Shown one piece after another: positions 17,873 to 26,553 of a stretch of 64,000 bases of DNA. The stretch covers positions 803,001 through 867,000 of the forward strand of contig NZ_CP117969.2 in assembly GCF_028743515.2 (NCBI RefSeq), given 5' to 3'. This DNA comes from Imtechella halotolerans (GTDB taxonomy: Bacteria > Bacteroidota > Bacteroidia > Flavobacteriales > Flavobacteriaceae). Both the position numbers and the translations under genes were made by a program. Position 1 is the stretch's first letter. Each line of letters starts with the position of its first letter. The notes beneath the pieces were generated by a model that saw nothing but the letters and a program-made list of their open reading frames with translations, did not search any database and had not been told where the DNA came from.

Positions 17873-18337
17873 ATGGATAAAATAGAAAACCCAATTGTTG
17901 AATGCCAGATGATGATAAGAAAACCTATTTCAGAAGTATTTCAGGCATTTGTTGATCCTACGATTACAACCAAGTTTTGGTTTACCAAGTCCAGTGGAAT
18001 TCTTGAAAAGGAGAAGAGTGTTACATGGGAATGGGAAATGTATGGTGTTTCAGATACAATAAAAATAATTGAACTTGTACCAAATCATCTAATATCAATT
18101 GAATGGGACAACCCTAAAACAATCGTGGATTTTGAGTTTTCGGAATTGTCCAAAGAAACTACTTATGTTGTAATCAAGAATTATGGATTTTCTCAAACTG
18201 GAAATGAACTGATTGAGGTGATAAAGAACAATACAGGCGGATTTACTACTGTGTTAGACGGACTAAAAGCATATCTTGAATTCGGAATCGAACTGAATTT
18301 AATAAGCGATAAGTTTCCACACGTTAAACAGAAATGA
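17873..18337 (+). CDS. SRPBCC-fold protein of the AHSA1 family
   Basis: The 154-residue protein has the AHSA1/START-like plan: IRKPISEVFQAFVDPTITTKFWFTKSSG near the N-terminus (the P-x-x-x-V/I-W/F-x-A-x-T/I-P pattern), a VTWEWEMYG strand and IEWDNPKTIVDFEFSEL. A C-terminal helix packs over the hydrophobic cavity. Such proteins bind small hydrophobic ligands or are stress-linked; the ligand is unknown. An AraC regulator gene follows after about 110 bases on the same strand and could be functionally linked. Confidence 0.8.
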   Translation: MDKIENPIVECQMMIRKPISEVFQAFVDPTITTKFWFTKSSGILEKEKSVTWEWEMYGVSDTIKIIELVPNHLISIEWDNPKTIVDFEFSELSKETTYVVIKNYGFSQTGNELIEVIKNNTGGFTTVLDGLKAYLEFGIELNLISDKFPHVKQK

Positions 18338-18451
18338 CAAAAACCAGAAGCTATCAAAAGCTATAAATAATTGCTTGTCATGGACTCCTTCTTAAAATCC
18401 GCTAAGTTTTTCAGTTTGGTGCCTACTTTGGACTTGTATAAACTATACAGT

Positions 18452-19267
18452 ATGGAATATAAAACGTACGAACCACATATAGACTTAAAATCACTTGTTA
18501 GTTGTTATTGGACTTTGGAAGTACCAAAGCAAATTGAAACGCAAAAGCAACGAATCGTACCAGATGGATGTATCGAAATGGCATTTATTCTCGGGGATGA
18601 CATAAAACGGTACACTTCTGATAAAGAATTTCTTCTTCAACCTCGTGCAATGGTACTTGGACAAACAATTGAACCCTTTTTCATTGAGCCAACAGGATTA
18701 GTTAATACAATTGCTATCCGATTTTATCCCTATGGATTTGCCAACTTTATTTCCGAACCAATCGAAAATCTAGTAAATAAAGAAACATCTTTAGAACAAC
18801 TTTTTGGATTTGAAACCGCCACTGATTTAGAACAAAATATAATCAATGCCAAAGACACTGAACACAGGATAAACATTATTGAAGAATTTCTTTTGAACAG
18901 GCTTAATGAGGAAAAAACAATTAATGCTATTGTTAAAAATACAGTTGATTCACTGCTGTCTACAAACGGAAGTGTTTCTATCTCTTCGATCTTTAAAGAT
19001 AATCCTTCAAAACGAAGGCAACTTGAAAGAAACTTTAGAAAACAAATCGGAGTAAGCCCCAAACAATTGGGAAAGCTAATTCGCCTGCAAACTGCTTTAA
19101 AAATGTTGCTTAACCAGCAGTCGGAAAATCTGACTGACATTGCCTATAATAGTGAATATTTTGATCAAGCGCACTTTATAAAGGATTTTAGGGAATTTAC
19201 AGGAATTAATCCCAAAGAGTTTATCACTCATGAAAATTTGGCTCTTTCTGCTCTTTTTTACAAATAA
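18452..19267 (+). CDS. AraC-family transcriptional regulator
   Basis: From the ATG at 18452 (MEYKTYEPHIDLKSLVSCYW) the protein has 271 residues. The N-terminal region (WTLEVPK, RIVPDGCIEMAFILGD) is the cupin-like domain called DUF6597 in regulators of this class. The C-terminal AraC HTH pair ends with YNSEYFDQAHFIKDFREFTGINPKEF, the second-helix hallmark. Upstream in-frame codons from 18371 give an unlikely N-terminus. Its targets may be the neighbouring AHSA1 or VOC genes. Confidence 0.85.
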   Translation: MEYKTYEPHIDLKSLVSCYWTLEVPKQIETQKQRIVPDGCIEMAFILGDDIKRYTSDKEFLLQPRAMVLGQTIEPFFIEPTGLVNTIAIRFYPYGFANFISEPIENLVNKETSLEQLFGFETATDLEQNIINAKDTEHRINIIEEFLLNRLNEEKTINAIVKNTVDSLLSTNGSVSISSIFKDNPSKRRQLERNFRKQIGVSPKQLGKLIRLQTALKMLLNQQSENLTDIAYNSEYFDQAHFIKDFREFTGINPKEFITHENLALSALFYK

Positions 19268-19310
19268 TTCAGTTGTCGCATTTTTACAATTTTAACCGAC
19301 TTTCTGCTAT

Positions 19311-19318
19311 TAGTTTTG
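19311..19318 (+). promoter_or_regulatory. -7 promoter box of the VOC lipoprotein gene
   Basis: TAGTTTTG matches TAnnTTTG and lies 22 bases before the ATG at 19341. No clear -33 TTTG is present at the usual distance. Confidence 0.4.
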
Positions 19319-19340
19319 TTCCGGTATTTACAAACTAGAA

Positions 19341-19835
19341 ATGAAAGAAAGACTTTTTATTGCAATTATTACCTTGACATTTGGTATTGTGTCTTGTGAA
19401 AATAAAGTTTCTTCAACTTCGGAACAAAGTCAAATTAATGAAACAAATACAAAAAGCGTAGAACAAATGAATAGTTATATCTCTATTTTTGAAATCCCTG
19501 CAAAGGATATTTCACGGGCCATCAACTTTTATCAAGAAATATTGGAGGTGCATATTGAAAAATTACAATTTCCCGAAATGGAAATGGGTCTGTTTCCATT
19601 TCAAGACCAGATGGTTACAGGAGTAATTATGAAAGGAGAGGGGTATGAACCTTCTGCAAGTGGGGTTACTATTTATTTTAATGGTGGAGATAATTTGCAG
19701 AACATTCTAGACAAAGTTGAAAAAAATGGGGGTAAAATCATAATTCCTAAAACACACCATGCTGATGAGATTGGATTTTTTGCCATTTTCCTTGACTCTG
19801 AAGGAAATAAAATCGGACTACATTCAGCAAATTAA
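19341..19835 (+). CDS. exported lipoprotein with a VOC (glyoxalase-like) domain
   Basis: The 164-residue protein begins with a lipoprotein signal (hydrophobic stretch then GIVSC, Cys19) and a short Ser/Thr/Asn linker. A single VOC domain follows (about residues 45-162): SIFEIPAKDISRAINFYQEIL is the first beta-alpha unit, and FFAIFLDSEGNKIGLHS is the last strand with a metal-site Glu/His region. VOC proteins are usually cytoplasmic; here the domain is placed on the envelope. Without substrate knowledge it is only a putative dioxygenase, glyoxalase or ligand-binding protein. Confidence 0.82.
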   Translation: MKERLFIAIITLTFGIVSCENKVSSTSEQSQINETNTKSVEQMNSYISIFEIPAKDISRAINFYQEILEVHIEKLQFPEMEMGLFPFQDQMVTGVIMKGEGYEPSASGVTIYFNGGDNLQNILDKVEKNGGKIIIPKTHHADEIGFFAIFLDSEGNKIGLHSAN

Positions 19836-19867
19836 AAAACGGAAAATGCACCATAATGTGTATTAAT

Positions 19868-19910
19868 AATTGGCGGTTCAAGTGCCTATTTGGATCGCCA
19901 ATTTGTTTAA
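19868..19910 (+). terminator. hairpin terminator after the VOC gene
   Basis: AATTGGCG (19868-19875) pairs with CGCCAATT (19896-19903), and the downstream side is T-rich (TTTGTTTAATTT). It lies 33 bases after the VOC stop. Confidence 0.55.
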
Positions 19911-19985
19911 TTTAGTGTCTTGAAATCTAAGTGTTTATTGGGAAAATACACTACTACTCAAATACATTTCAGTAGTGATACGGAA

Positions 19986-20346
19986 ATGGTAACCAAACTC
20001 AAAATGCCTAAAATTAAAGTGCTTATTTTATGTATACTTAATTGGAATTGTTTCCAGTGAAAATCCAGCAAGGGAAATTGTCAAAAGGTATTGTGAAATT
20101 CTTGACAATTCAACTATTCTCTCAATCGAAAGTTTGTTTACTGACAGCCTTTTAATAAAGGTAACCCAATACGAGTATGAACAAACATTTTCCCAAAAAG
20201 AATATGAAGAATGGTTAAAATGGGACTTTGTATTTAGACAGACTTTTGAATTGAATGGAAAAACATCACCCAGAACTCAAGGAATTGATCCACGACCAGG
20301 CAATGAGTGGAGGAATGAATTATTGATGAGCTATAAATCTTTATAA
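19986..20346 (+). pseudogene. small hypothetical gene with a frameshift
   Basis: An ATG at 19986 opens a frame (MVTKLKMPKIKVLILC) that stops early. From about 20045 another frame continues with IGIVSSENPAREIVKRYCEIL and EYEQTFSQKEYEEWLKWDFV to a TAA at 20344-20346. Together they would make a protein of about 115 residues with a single shift near 20040. The last 70 residues remain intact as an open frame. No family is recognised. Confidence 0.45.
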
Positions 20347-20509
20347 AAGCATAAAGTAGCGTAGTACAACACTTTATTTCCGTATTTTTGACGGATTCAA
20401 TCACGTTCTAATTTGCTTAGGATAGTTTATATAACCTAAAAGTTTGGTGATATGTACTATTACGGAGAGGTATATAAAAGGATAGATGACGTTTAAAATT
20501 TGAATAAAG

Positions 20510-20968
20510 ATGACTTTTAGAGAAGCAAATAATACAGACATTAAGCAGATTCAAATTGTAAGAAACGCTGTAACCGAAAATACGCTATCAGATCCTGGAT
20601 TGGTAACTGATGCTGATTGCTTGGAATTTATTACTCAAAGAGGAAAAGGATGGGTTTGTGAAATTGACAATCAAATTGTAGGGTTTTCAATTGCGGATCT
20701 AAAAGGAAATAATATTTGGGCACTATTCGTACATCCAAGCTATGATAAGCAAGGAATAGGAAGACAATTGCATGACTTAATGCTAAATTGGTATTTTAAG
20801 CAAACCTCTAAAAAAGTTTGGTTGGGAACAGCACCCAATACAAGAGCAGAAATTTTTTATAGAAAATTGGGGTGGGAAGAAGTTGGCACTCATGGAAAGG
20901 GAGAACTAAAATTTGAAATGACCATTGAAAACTGGAGAAACAAAAGTGCAACTGACAATAATGAATAA
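20510..20968 (+). CDS. GNAT-family N-acetyltransferase
   Basis: The 152-residue protein has the GNAT fold: TFREANNTDIKQIQIVRNAV at the N-terminus, then VCEIDNQIVGFSIADLKGNNIWALFVHPSYDKQGIGRQLHDLML. The Q-G-I-G-R segment is the acetyl-CoA pyrophosphate loop (motif A), and NTRAEIFYRKLGWEEVG is motif B. The acceptor substrate cannot be told. It stands alone between two low-content gaps, which suits a mobile accessory gene. Confidence 0.9.
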   Translation: MTFREANNTDIKQIQIVRNAVTENTLSDPGLVTDADCLEFITQRGKGWVCEIDNQIVGFSIADLKGNNIWALFVHPSYDKQGIGRQLHDLMLNWYFKQTSKKVWLGTAPNTRAEIFYRKLGWEEVGTHGKGELKFEMTIENWRNKSATDNNE

Positions 20969-21170
20969 CTGCAATTTCCATGGAATTAGGAAACCCTGAA
21001 TCCACACAGAATTAATAGGTCTATTGGTATATAAGAACACATGATATTATGGAGACAATTATTTAATTAAACTAGAATGGTATAAAGGAGCTGTGTTTGG
21101 AGTTCGTTCTAACATATATTGTGTACGGGGAGTTAGAATATGGCTAAATCAAATATTAGGAAATTTTATT

Positions 21171-21548
21171 ATGAAATCAATTATCAATTTTTATGACCAA
21201 CTTTTCACCTATTTTTATAATTTGAAAAAAAATAGTGATGACACGCCTGAATATTTTCCAATTATTATTATAACTGTTGGTCAAACGGGAAATTTATTAT
21301 TATTAGCTATTCTTCTATTTCATATTTTAAGAATAGATTTTGCTTTTTTGCCCAATTTTTTTTTATTTCTTGGTGTAGTGGTTTTAGTATTTAATTGGTA
21401 TGTGTATAAATTTAAGGAAAGAATGGAAATCATCTTACAAAGGGGCTTGAGAATCACTTTTGGATTTAAGATCTTCTCTTATTTTTATATTCTAATTTCC
21501 TTTGTATCTCCTTTATTCTTAATTCACTTTCTTAAAGAATTTTTCTAG
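21171..21548 (+). CDS. small hypothetical membrane protein, about 3 TM
   Basis: The ATG at 21171 (MKSIINFYDQLFTYFYNLKK) gives 126 residues; the longer frame from 21093 adds an unconvincing segment. Three hydrophobic helices are visible (about residues 38-60, 65-82 and 100-122). Similar small proteins occur next to many flavobacterial accessory genes, but no function is known. No partner gene is adjacent. Confidence 0.6.
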   Translation: MKSIINFYDQLFTYFYNLKKNSDDTPEYFPIIIITVGQTGNLLLLAILLFHILRIDFAFLPNFFLFLGVVVLVFNWYVYKFKERMEIILQRGLRITFGFKIFSYFYILISFVSPLFLIHFLKEFF

Positions 21549-22354
21549 TAAGTTATATAGCCCCAAAAATTGTATAATTAAAGCTAATAAAATTCGATAT
21601 TTTTTTTACGCTACGAACCTCATAGTACTAGCATATGTGGTGTGCCTATTTACTACATTATGGATTTGTTTAATTGCAAAGTATTAGGTTGCTACTAGTA
21701 AAACAAAAATAATTTAGAGTACCGTAATTGAAGTTTTAGAATGACGCTAAAGAATCTAAATATTATCCAGATTTAGCATTTCATTTTGATTGAGATGTCT
21801 AGTAGACCTGTGATGAGTTTACTAAATTATTCAAGGTAAATGGTATCAGACAAAGCAACTTGGTTACATACCCAAAAGAGAATAAGAAAACTAAAATTAG
21901 GATGATGAAACGATTATAAATTGGAATCATAATTTAGTTATATTTTAAGATTATAAAAACGCATACTAATTTTTTATAATGTGAAGTGACCACTTTAGAT
22001 ATCGAGTTATAATCTTCAAATGCTTTTTTTGTATGCAAAGCTTTCATTTTTTTTTGATTCATTTTATTCAAGAGTGAATGGTAAGAAGAGTTATTTTTAT
22101 TAATACAAGGAATATCTGTATTATGCGATTGGAATATGTTTGACTATAGTAAAAGTTGAACTTTTAGAGGCGGAAATTTAAGAAATACGTCCCTAGATAA
22201 AAATGAAACACCTATTTTTAATCCAAATTGAGAGAGATGTGTAGCCTTCCTTTGCTAGGAATTTAAAACAAAATGAGAATTGTTTTCAATACTATATACT
22301 GAGACCAACTATTTTAGAGATAACTATAACATTCCGAGATATTCTATTATCCTA
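21549..22354. other. AT-rich gap with one gene-tail fragment
   Basis: About 800 bases hold no intact gene. A 37-codon frame at 21806-21919 (DEFTKLFKVNGIRQSNLVTY, then PKENKKTKIRMMKRL) looks like a truncated protein end. The part directly before 22355 may include a damaged N-terminus of the AraC gene (see that entry). Confidence 0.4.
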
Positions 22355-23095
22355 ATGGAAGATCCTAGTGAATTTTCCATTGATTTTGTGAATTATACAA
22401 CTAAGCGAAATTCTATTCTTTTTCTATCTCCCTACCAAAATCTGAAATGGCTTAGAACATCACCTCAAAAGATTAAAATAATTGAATTTCACGGTGACTT
22501 TTATTGTATAGAATACCATAAAAAGGAAGTTGCCTGTAATGGCTTATTGTTTAACAACATTTACTCTCAACCATACATCTCTCTGGATGAAAGTAACTTT
22601 CGAGAATTGGAAATAGTTGTTGAGAAAATGGATTTTGAAAATCAAAACAAAATAAATTTCTCCGATGCAGTACTGAGATCTTATCTCCAGTTACTCTTAG
22701 CGATATGCAGTAGAGAAAAAGCGTTGCAAATTGATGATACGCTTTTAGAGCATCCTTTTGAAACGCAACTCTTGGAATTTCAGTCATTGTTAGAACAACA
22801 TTTTATACTTCAACGTACCCCTTCGTTTTATGCTAATGTACTGGCGATGTCTCCTTCTTCCTTTAGTAAAAAAGTTAAACAACAATTTGGAAAAACGCCT
22901 ACAAAACTAATTCAAGAGCGTGTTGTATTAGAAGCCAAAAAACAATTACACCTCACTCATAAATCTGTCAAGGAAATTGCATCCTTACTAAATTTTGACG
23001 ATGAATATTATTTTAGTCGTTATTTTAAAAAAGAAGTTGGATTGCCTCCATCACAGTTTCGGGAAGAAGTAGGTATTTCTATTGTGGCAAAATAA
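22355..23095 (+). CDS. AraC-family transcriptional regulator
   Basis: From the first in-frame ATG (22355) the protein has 246 residues; the frame is open back to a TTG at 22280, and an ATG at 22271 lies in another frame, so the N-terminus may be shifted or truncated. The C-terminal HTH pair is complete: TPSFYANVLAMSPSSFSKKVKQ and KSVKEIASLLNFDDEYYFSRYFKKEVGLPPSQFRE. The N-terminal cupin-like part is short. It precedes a YkgB/RclC-like membrane protein gene, an arrangement reminiscent of RclR-RclC in E. coli. Confidence 0.82.
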   Translation: MEDPSEFSIDFVNYTTKRNSILFLSPYQNLKWLRTSPQKIKIIEFHGDFYCIEYHKKEVACNGLLFNNIYSQPYISLDESNFRELEIVVEKMDFENQNKINFSDAVLRSYLQLLLAICSREKALQIDDTLLEHPFETQLLEFQSLLEQHFILQRTPSFYANVLAMSPSSFSKKVKQQFGKTPTKLIQERVVLEAKKQLHLTHKSVKEIASLLNFDDEYYFSRYFKKEVGLPPSQFREEVGISIVAK

Positions 23096-23143
23096 TACAT
23101 TCTTTTTCATTAATTGTCCATTAGTTACCATTATAGGGTGTCC

Positions 23144-23151
23144 TATTTTTG
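23144..23151 (+). promoter_or_regulatory. -7 promoter box of the ykgB-like gene
   Basis: TATTTTTG matches TAnnTTTG 14 bases before the ATG at 23166. It lies after the start of the longer open frame at 23082, so it supports the later start. Confidence 0.45.
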
Positions 23152-23165
23152 TAGGAAACTCTTTT

Positions 23166-23777
23166 ATGATGAATAAATTAATAGATTTCTTAAGTAACAG
23201 CCATTTTAATTTTGTGCATTTTATGCGTGTTGCAATTTTCATTGTCATGGCTTGGATTGGTGGATTAAAGGTATTTCAATATGAAGCAGATGGAATTGTT
23301 CCTTTTGTAACGAACAGCCCGTTTATGAGCTTTTTTTACACCCATTCTAAGGATGTAAGTGTTAACCAGGATGGTAAAACGGTGGCCCAATATATACTGC
23401 ACAAAAATCCCGAAGGCAAGATGGTTTCCGAAAATATTAAGTGGCATCAATCAAACGGAACCTATATTTTTTCATATGGTTTAGGTACCGTTATTGTTTT
23501 GATTGGTTTGTTCACACTTTTAGGAAGTTGGTATCCAAAAATTGGGCTTTGGGGAGGATTATTGACCTTTGGTATGTCTATAGTTACTTTATCATTTCTG
23601 GTGACTACACCTGAAGTTTACGTCCCAAATTTAGGAGGAGATATGCCTACCCCTCATTTTGGATTTCCTTATTTGTCTGGAGCCGGTAGATTGGTTTTAA
23701 AAGATATTATTATGATGGCAGGAGGTTTACTAATTGCATCTGATTGTGCTAGAAAAATAAAAACTATGGCTAATTAA
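23166..23777 (+). CDS. YkgB/RclC-family (DUF417) membrane protein
   Basis: From the ATG at 23166 the protein has 203 residues and about four membrane helices. DUF417 features seen are ARVAIFIVMAWIGGLKVFQYEADGI-like text near the N-terminus (residues about 18-42), PFVTNSPFMSFFY, and the final FPYLSGAGRLVLKDIIMMAGG. E. coli members (RclC) take part in resistance to reactive chlorine species under an AraC regulator, RclR. An AraC gene also lies upstream here, so a similar stress role is plausible by context only. Confidence 0.85.
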   Translation: MMNKLIDFLSNSHFNFVHFMRVAIFIVMAWIGGLKVFQYEADGIVPFVTNSPFMSFFYTHSKDVSVNQDGKTVAQYILHKNPEGKMVSENIKWHQSNGTYIFSYGLGTVIVLIGLFTLLGSWYPKIGLWGGLLTFGMSIVTLSFLVTTPEVYVPNLGGDMPTPHFGFPYLSGAGRLVLKDIIMMAGGLLIASDCARKIKTMAN

Positions 23778-23839
23778 GGTAGTAGTTACTCAAGTTTATA
23801 ATATTGTAGACGAATACTATAGTCTTCCCTAAGTGGTAA

Positions 23840-23891
23840 AGACATTATAATAAGAAGTAGTAATTTAAAGATCATTTTTAATGTTCAGCCA
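23840..23891 (+). repeat. left copy of a 52-base direct repeat flanking hipBA
   Basis: This 52-base stretch matches 25643-25694 at 45 of 52 positions without gaps. It follows the ykgB-like gene as the right copy follows hipA. Weaker similarity (AATACTATA) continues to the left. Confidence 0.7.
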
Positions 23892-24021
23892 GTAATAGAA
23901 TTCTTATATTCTCTTATTTAAATAGGATTATGACTAGTTAATTAGCTAATTTAAAATGAAAGCAATGGTACTTCATTCTGAATTTACAAATTTCATTATA
24001 TTGTAGAATTTGTTTTCAATT

Positions 24022-24047
24022 ATAATTAACACTATAGTGGTAATTAT
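24022..24047. promoter_or_regulatory. 26-base palindrome, probable HipB operator
   Basis: The two 13-base halves are complementary at 12 of 13 positions around the core CACTATAGTG. It lies 5 bases before the -7 box at 24052-24059, over the region where the -33 contact would be. A HipB dimer bound here would block transcription. The E. coli hip operator has a different sequence but the same autoregulatory logic. Confidence 0.65.
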
Positions 24048-24051
24048 TTAT

Positions 24052-24059
24052 TATATTTG
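24052..24059 (+). promoter_or_regulatory. -7 promoter box of hipBA
   Basis: TATATTTG matches TAnnTTTG 15 bases before the hipB ATG at 24075 and directly follows the palindrome. Confidence 0.5.
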
Positions 24060-24074
24060 TATATAATTATCATT

Positions 24075-24383
24075 ATGGTATTACTTATTACATCGTCAAG
24101 AGCTCAGATAAAAATAGCTCAAAACATGAGAGATTTACGTCTTGAAAAAGGTCTTACTCAAGAGGGATTGTCTAAGCGTTCGGGTGTTAGTTTGTCTTCA
24201 TTGCGAAAGTTTGAGCAAAAAGGTGTTATCTCGCTTGAATCTTTTTTAAAGCTAGCCATGGTATTGGGAAATTTAGAAAGGTTTGTTGAGGCATCAAAAC
24301 CTTCAGGAAATAATTTCACATCCATAGATGATGTCTTGAATAAGAAAGAAAACAAAAGACCCGAAAGAGGTTGGCGCAAATGA
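24075..24383 (+). CDS. hipB: HipB-like XRE-family antitoxin/repressor
   Basis: From the ATG at 24075 the protein has 102 residues. Residues about 10-65 form an XRE helix-turn-helix (IAQNMRDLRLEKGLTQEGL, RSGVSLSSLRKFEQKG, SLESFLKLAMVLG), followed by a tail ending KRPERGWRK. Its stop overlaps the hipA start (ATGA at 24380-24383). As in other hip modules it should bind HipA and repress the operon through the palindrome at 24022-24047. Confidence 0.88.
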   Translation: MVLLITSSRAQIKIAQNMRDLRLEKGLTQEGLSKRSGVSLSSLRKFEQKGVISLESFLKLAMVLGNLERFVEASKPSGNNFTSIDDVLNKKENKRPERGWRK

Positions 24384-25612
24384 TGAAGTACGCATCAATA
24401 AACGAATTAAAAGTGGGACTGAACTTTGATGGGGATATCATACCTGTGGGACGTTTGGCGCTAAGAGATTATCGAATATATTTTGAATACGATCAAAATT
24501 TCATTGGTCGTGGTTTGGAAATATCTCCTTTAAAACTTCCCTTGGAGGCAGGTTTGCAGGTTTTTGATTACCGTCCTTTTGAGGGTTTACCTGGTGTTTT
24601 TAATGACAGCCTTCCGGATGGTTGGGGTCGATTACTTTTTGATCGATACGTTAGAAGTCTACATTTATTACCGCAAGAATTTACTCCTCTAGACCGTTTA
24701 ACACATATTGGTAGTACTGGACTCGGTGCTTTGGTATATGAACCCGATCATAGTGAAGTAAATAAGCAAATAGAGGAGATTAATCTGGATCTATTATCCC
24801 AACAAACACAAGAGATATTAGATGGAGATGCGGAAGACGTTCTAAAAGTGCTTATCAATCTGAATGGGTCCTCTGCTGGTGCGCGTCCCAAAGCGCTTAT
24901 AGGTTTTAATAAAGTAATGAATCGTATTATTTCAGGAAAACATAATCTTCCAGAAAATTATGAGCATTGGATAGTGAAATTCGCAAACAGTTCAGATGGT
25001 GTTGATGCAGGAGCTATTGAGTATGTTTATGCGCTTATGGCTAAAGAGGCTGGGGTAGAAATGATGCCGGTCAATTTGTTTGAAGCCTCAAAAGGTGCGG
25101 GATATTTTGCAACAAAGCGTTTTGATCGGATTGGTAATCAACGGTTTCATATGCATACGGCTAGTGGTCTTTTGCATTCAGATTTTAGAGCCCCGTCATT
25201 GGATTACGTAGATTTAATTACCCTGACTGGGATTTTAACTAAAGATATACGAGAAGTTGAAAAAATGTATCGTCTTGCTGTATTCAATGTTCTTTCACAT
25301 AATCGTGATGATCATAGTAAGAATTTCTCATTTCTTATGGATGCTGAAGGTATCTGGAAGCTTTCTCCTGCTTACGATTTGACATTTTCTTCAGGTCCAA
25401 GAGGTCAGCAAAGTACTATGGTTATGGGAGAGGGGCAATTTCCGACTATAGATCATTTAGTAAAATTAGGTATAGAAGCTCATTTAAAACGCGATAAAAT
25501 TGATGCTGTTATCCAGCAGACTAAAAATGCGCTTAATCAATGGGAAATCTTAGCAACAAATCATGGGGTAACCAAAGCCAATATCAAGCTTATAAAATCC
25601 AGAATATGCTAG
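24380..25612 (+). CDS. hipA: HipA-family serine/threonine kinase toxin
   Basis: The ATG at 24380 gives 410 residues, close to E. coli HipA (440). The N-terminal HipA_N part includes FNDSLPDGWGRLLFD. SSAGARPKALIGF (about 164-176) is the loop that carries the autophosphorylated Ser in HipA. The catalytic motif HNRDDHSKNF and the Mg-binding AYDLTFS are both present, so the kinase looks intact. The E. coli enzyme phosphorylates glutamyl-tRNA synthetase; the target here is unknown. The gene is coupled to hipB by overlap, and the pair sits between two imperfect direct repeats. Confidence 0.9.
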   Translation: MMKYASINELKVGLNFDGDIIPVGRLALRDYRIYFEYDQNFIGRGLEISPLKLPLEAGLQVFDYRPFEGLPGVFNDSLPDGWGRLLFDRYVRSLHLLPQEFTPLDRLTHIGSTGLGALVYEPDHSEVNKQIEEINLDLLSQQTQEILDGDAEDVLKVLINLNGSSAGARPKALIGFNKVMNRIISGKHNLPENYEHWIVKFANSSDGVDAGAIEYVYALMAKEAGVEMMPVNLFEASKGAGYFATKRFDRIGNQRFHMHTASGLLHSDFRAPSLDYVDLITLTGILTKDIREVEKMYRLAVFNVLSHNRDDHSKNFSFLMDAEGIWKLSPAYDLTFSSGPRGQQSTMVMGEGQFPTIDHLVKLGIEAHLKRDKIDAVIQQTKNALNQWEILATNHGVTKANIKLIKSRIC

Positions 25613-25642
25613 TAAATACTATAAAATTCTCAAAAATAGTAT

Positions 25643-25694
25643 AGACATTTTAATAGGAAGTAGTAGTTTCAAGATTATTATTGATGTTCAGCCA
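25643..25694 (+). repeat. right copy of the 52-base direct repeat flanking hipBA
   Basis: It matches the left copy at 23840-23891 with seven substitutions and no gaps. It begins 31 bases after the hipA stop. The end shared best is GATGTTCAGCCA in this copy and AATGTTCAGCCA in the other. Confidence 0.7.
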
Positions 25695-25816
25695 ATGGAA
25701 AGATTTTATAGTTTAGTTTGTATTTGCTATATTAGATATCTACTCTGATAACCATTAGTAGTTGACGAGCTGTGGTTCGTTTGAATGGAATTTATTCAGT
25801 TAATATACTTTATGCT

Positions 25817-26254
25817 ATGACGACTAAAATGGTGAAGATATTTCTACGATTAGCTCTATCCGCAGGTTTTTTATCTGCAGTCGCAGATCGATTTGGTATT
25901 TGGAGCAAAGAAGTATCGGTATGGGGTAATTGGGATAGTTTTTTAAATTATACACAAGTGATTAACCCTTGGTTTCCTGATTCTTTAATTCCATTAGTTG
26001 GAGGTGTTGTTACCTTTGCAGAAGTTATTTTTGCAATATGCTTAATCCTTGGATTTAGGACTGAACTATTTGCCAAATTAAGTGGATGGCTACTCTTAAT
26101 TTTTGCATTATCTATGACCTTTTCTACAGGAATTAAGGGAGTGTTTGACTTTTCAGTATTTGCTTGTTCTGCAAGTGCATTTGCATTAAGTCTTATGAAA
26201 GATAAATATTTAGAAATCGACACCCTGATAAGTATATCAAAAACAAGACAATAA
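25817..26254 (+). CDS. DoxX-like small membrane protein
   Basis: The ATG at 25817 gives 145 residues with four predicted membrane helices, as in DoxX/DoxD-like proteins: an N-terminal helix (VKIFLRLALSAGFLSAVADRFG), a pair around LVGGVVTFAEVIFAICLILGFRTELFAKL, and a C-terminal helix (VFACSASAFALSLM). The polar kink AVADRFGIW is typical of DoxX. DoxX-like proteins are linked to redox or thiosulfate stress, but no specific reaction is known here. A start at 25772 is possible but would add 15 residues without support. Confidence 0.75.
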   Translation: MTTKMVKIFLRLALSAGFLSAVADRFGIWSKEVSVWGNWDSFLNYTQVINPWFPDSLIPLVGGVVTFAEVIFAICLILGFRTELFAKLSGWLLLIFALSMTFSTGIKGVFDFSVFACSASAFALSLMKDKYLEIDTLISISKTRQ

Positions 26255-26553
26255 CCCCGTAATTTGTTGTCATGATCTAGTCATTAATTTTGATGCATTC
26301 TTTTTTTACAGACCAGATTAAATTTTAGGTCAAGTTTCTTTTCATTTTCTTGTACTATCAGTGAAGACTACAAATTTTCAATAAGAAAATGTTGTACAGA
26401 TATTTATCTATATTTTTTATTATTTATGCTTTAATTTTTCTTGTTTAAATCGTAGGAATTTTATTATTTTAGTCCGAATAAACTAAGACATCCATAAAGG
26501 CATTTTATGATGTGTTGGTAGAAATATAATCAACTAAATATAATCAACCAAAA
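26255..26553. other. AT-rich gap with a short tandem repeat
   Basis: No gene was found. A 13-base unit (AAATATAATCAAC) is repeated in tandem with one base between copies just before the next start codon, at about 26524-26550. Confidence 0.4.
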
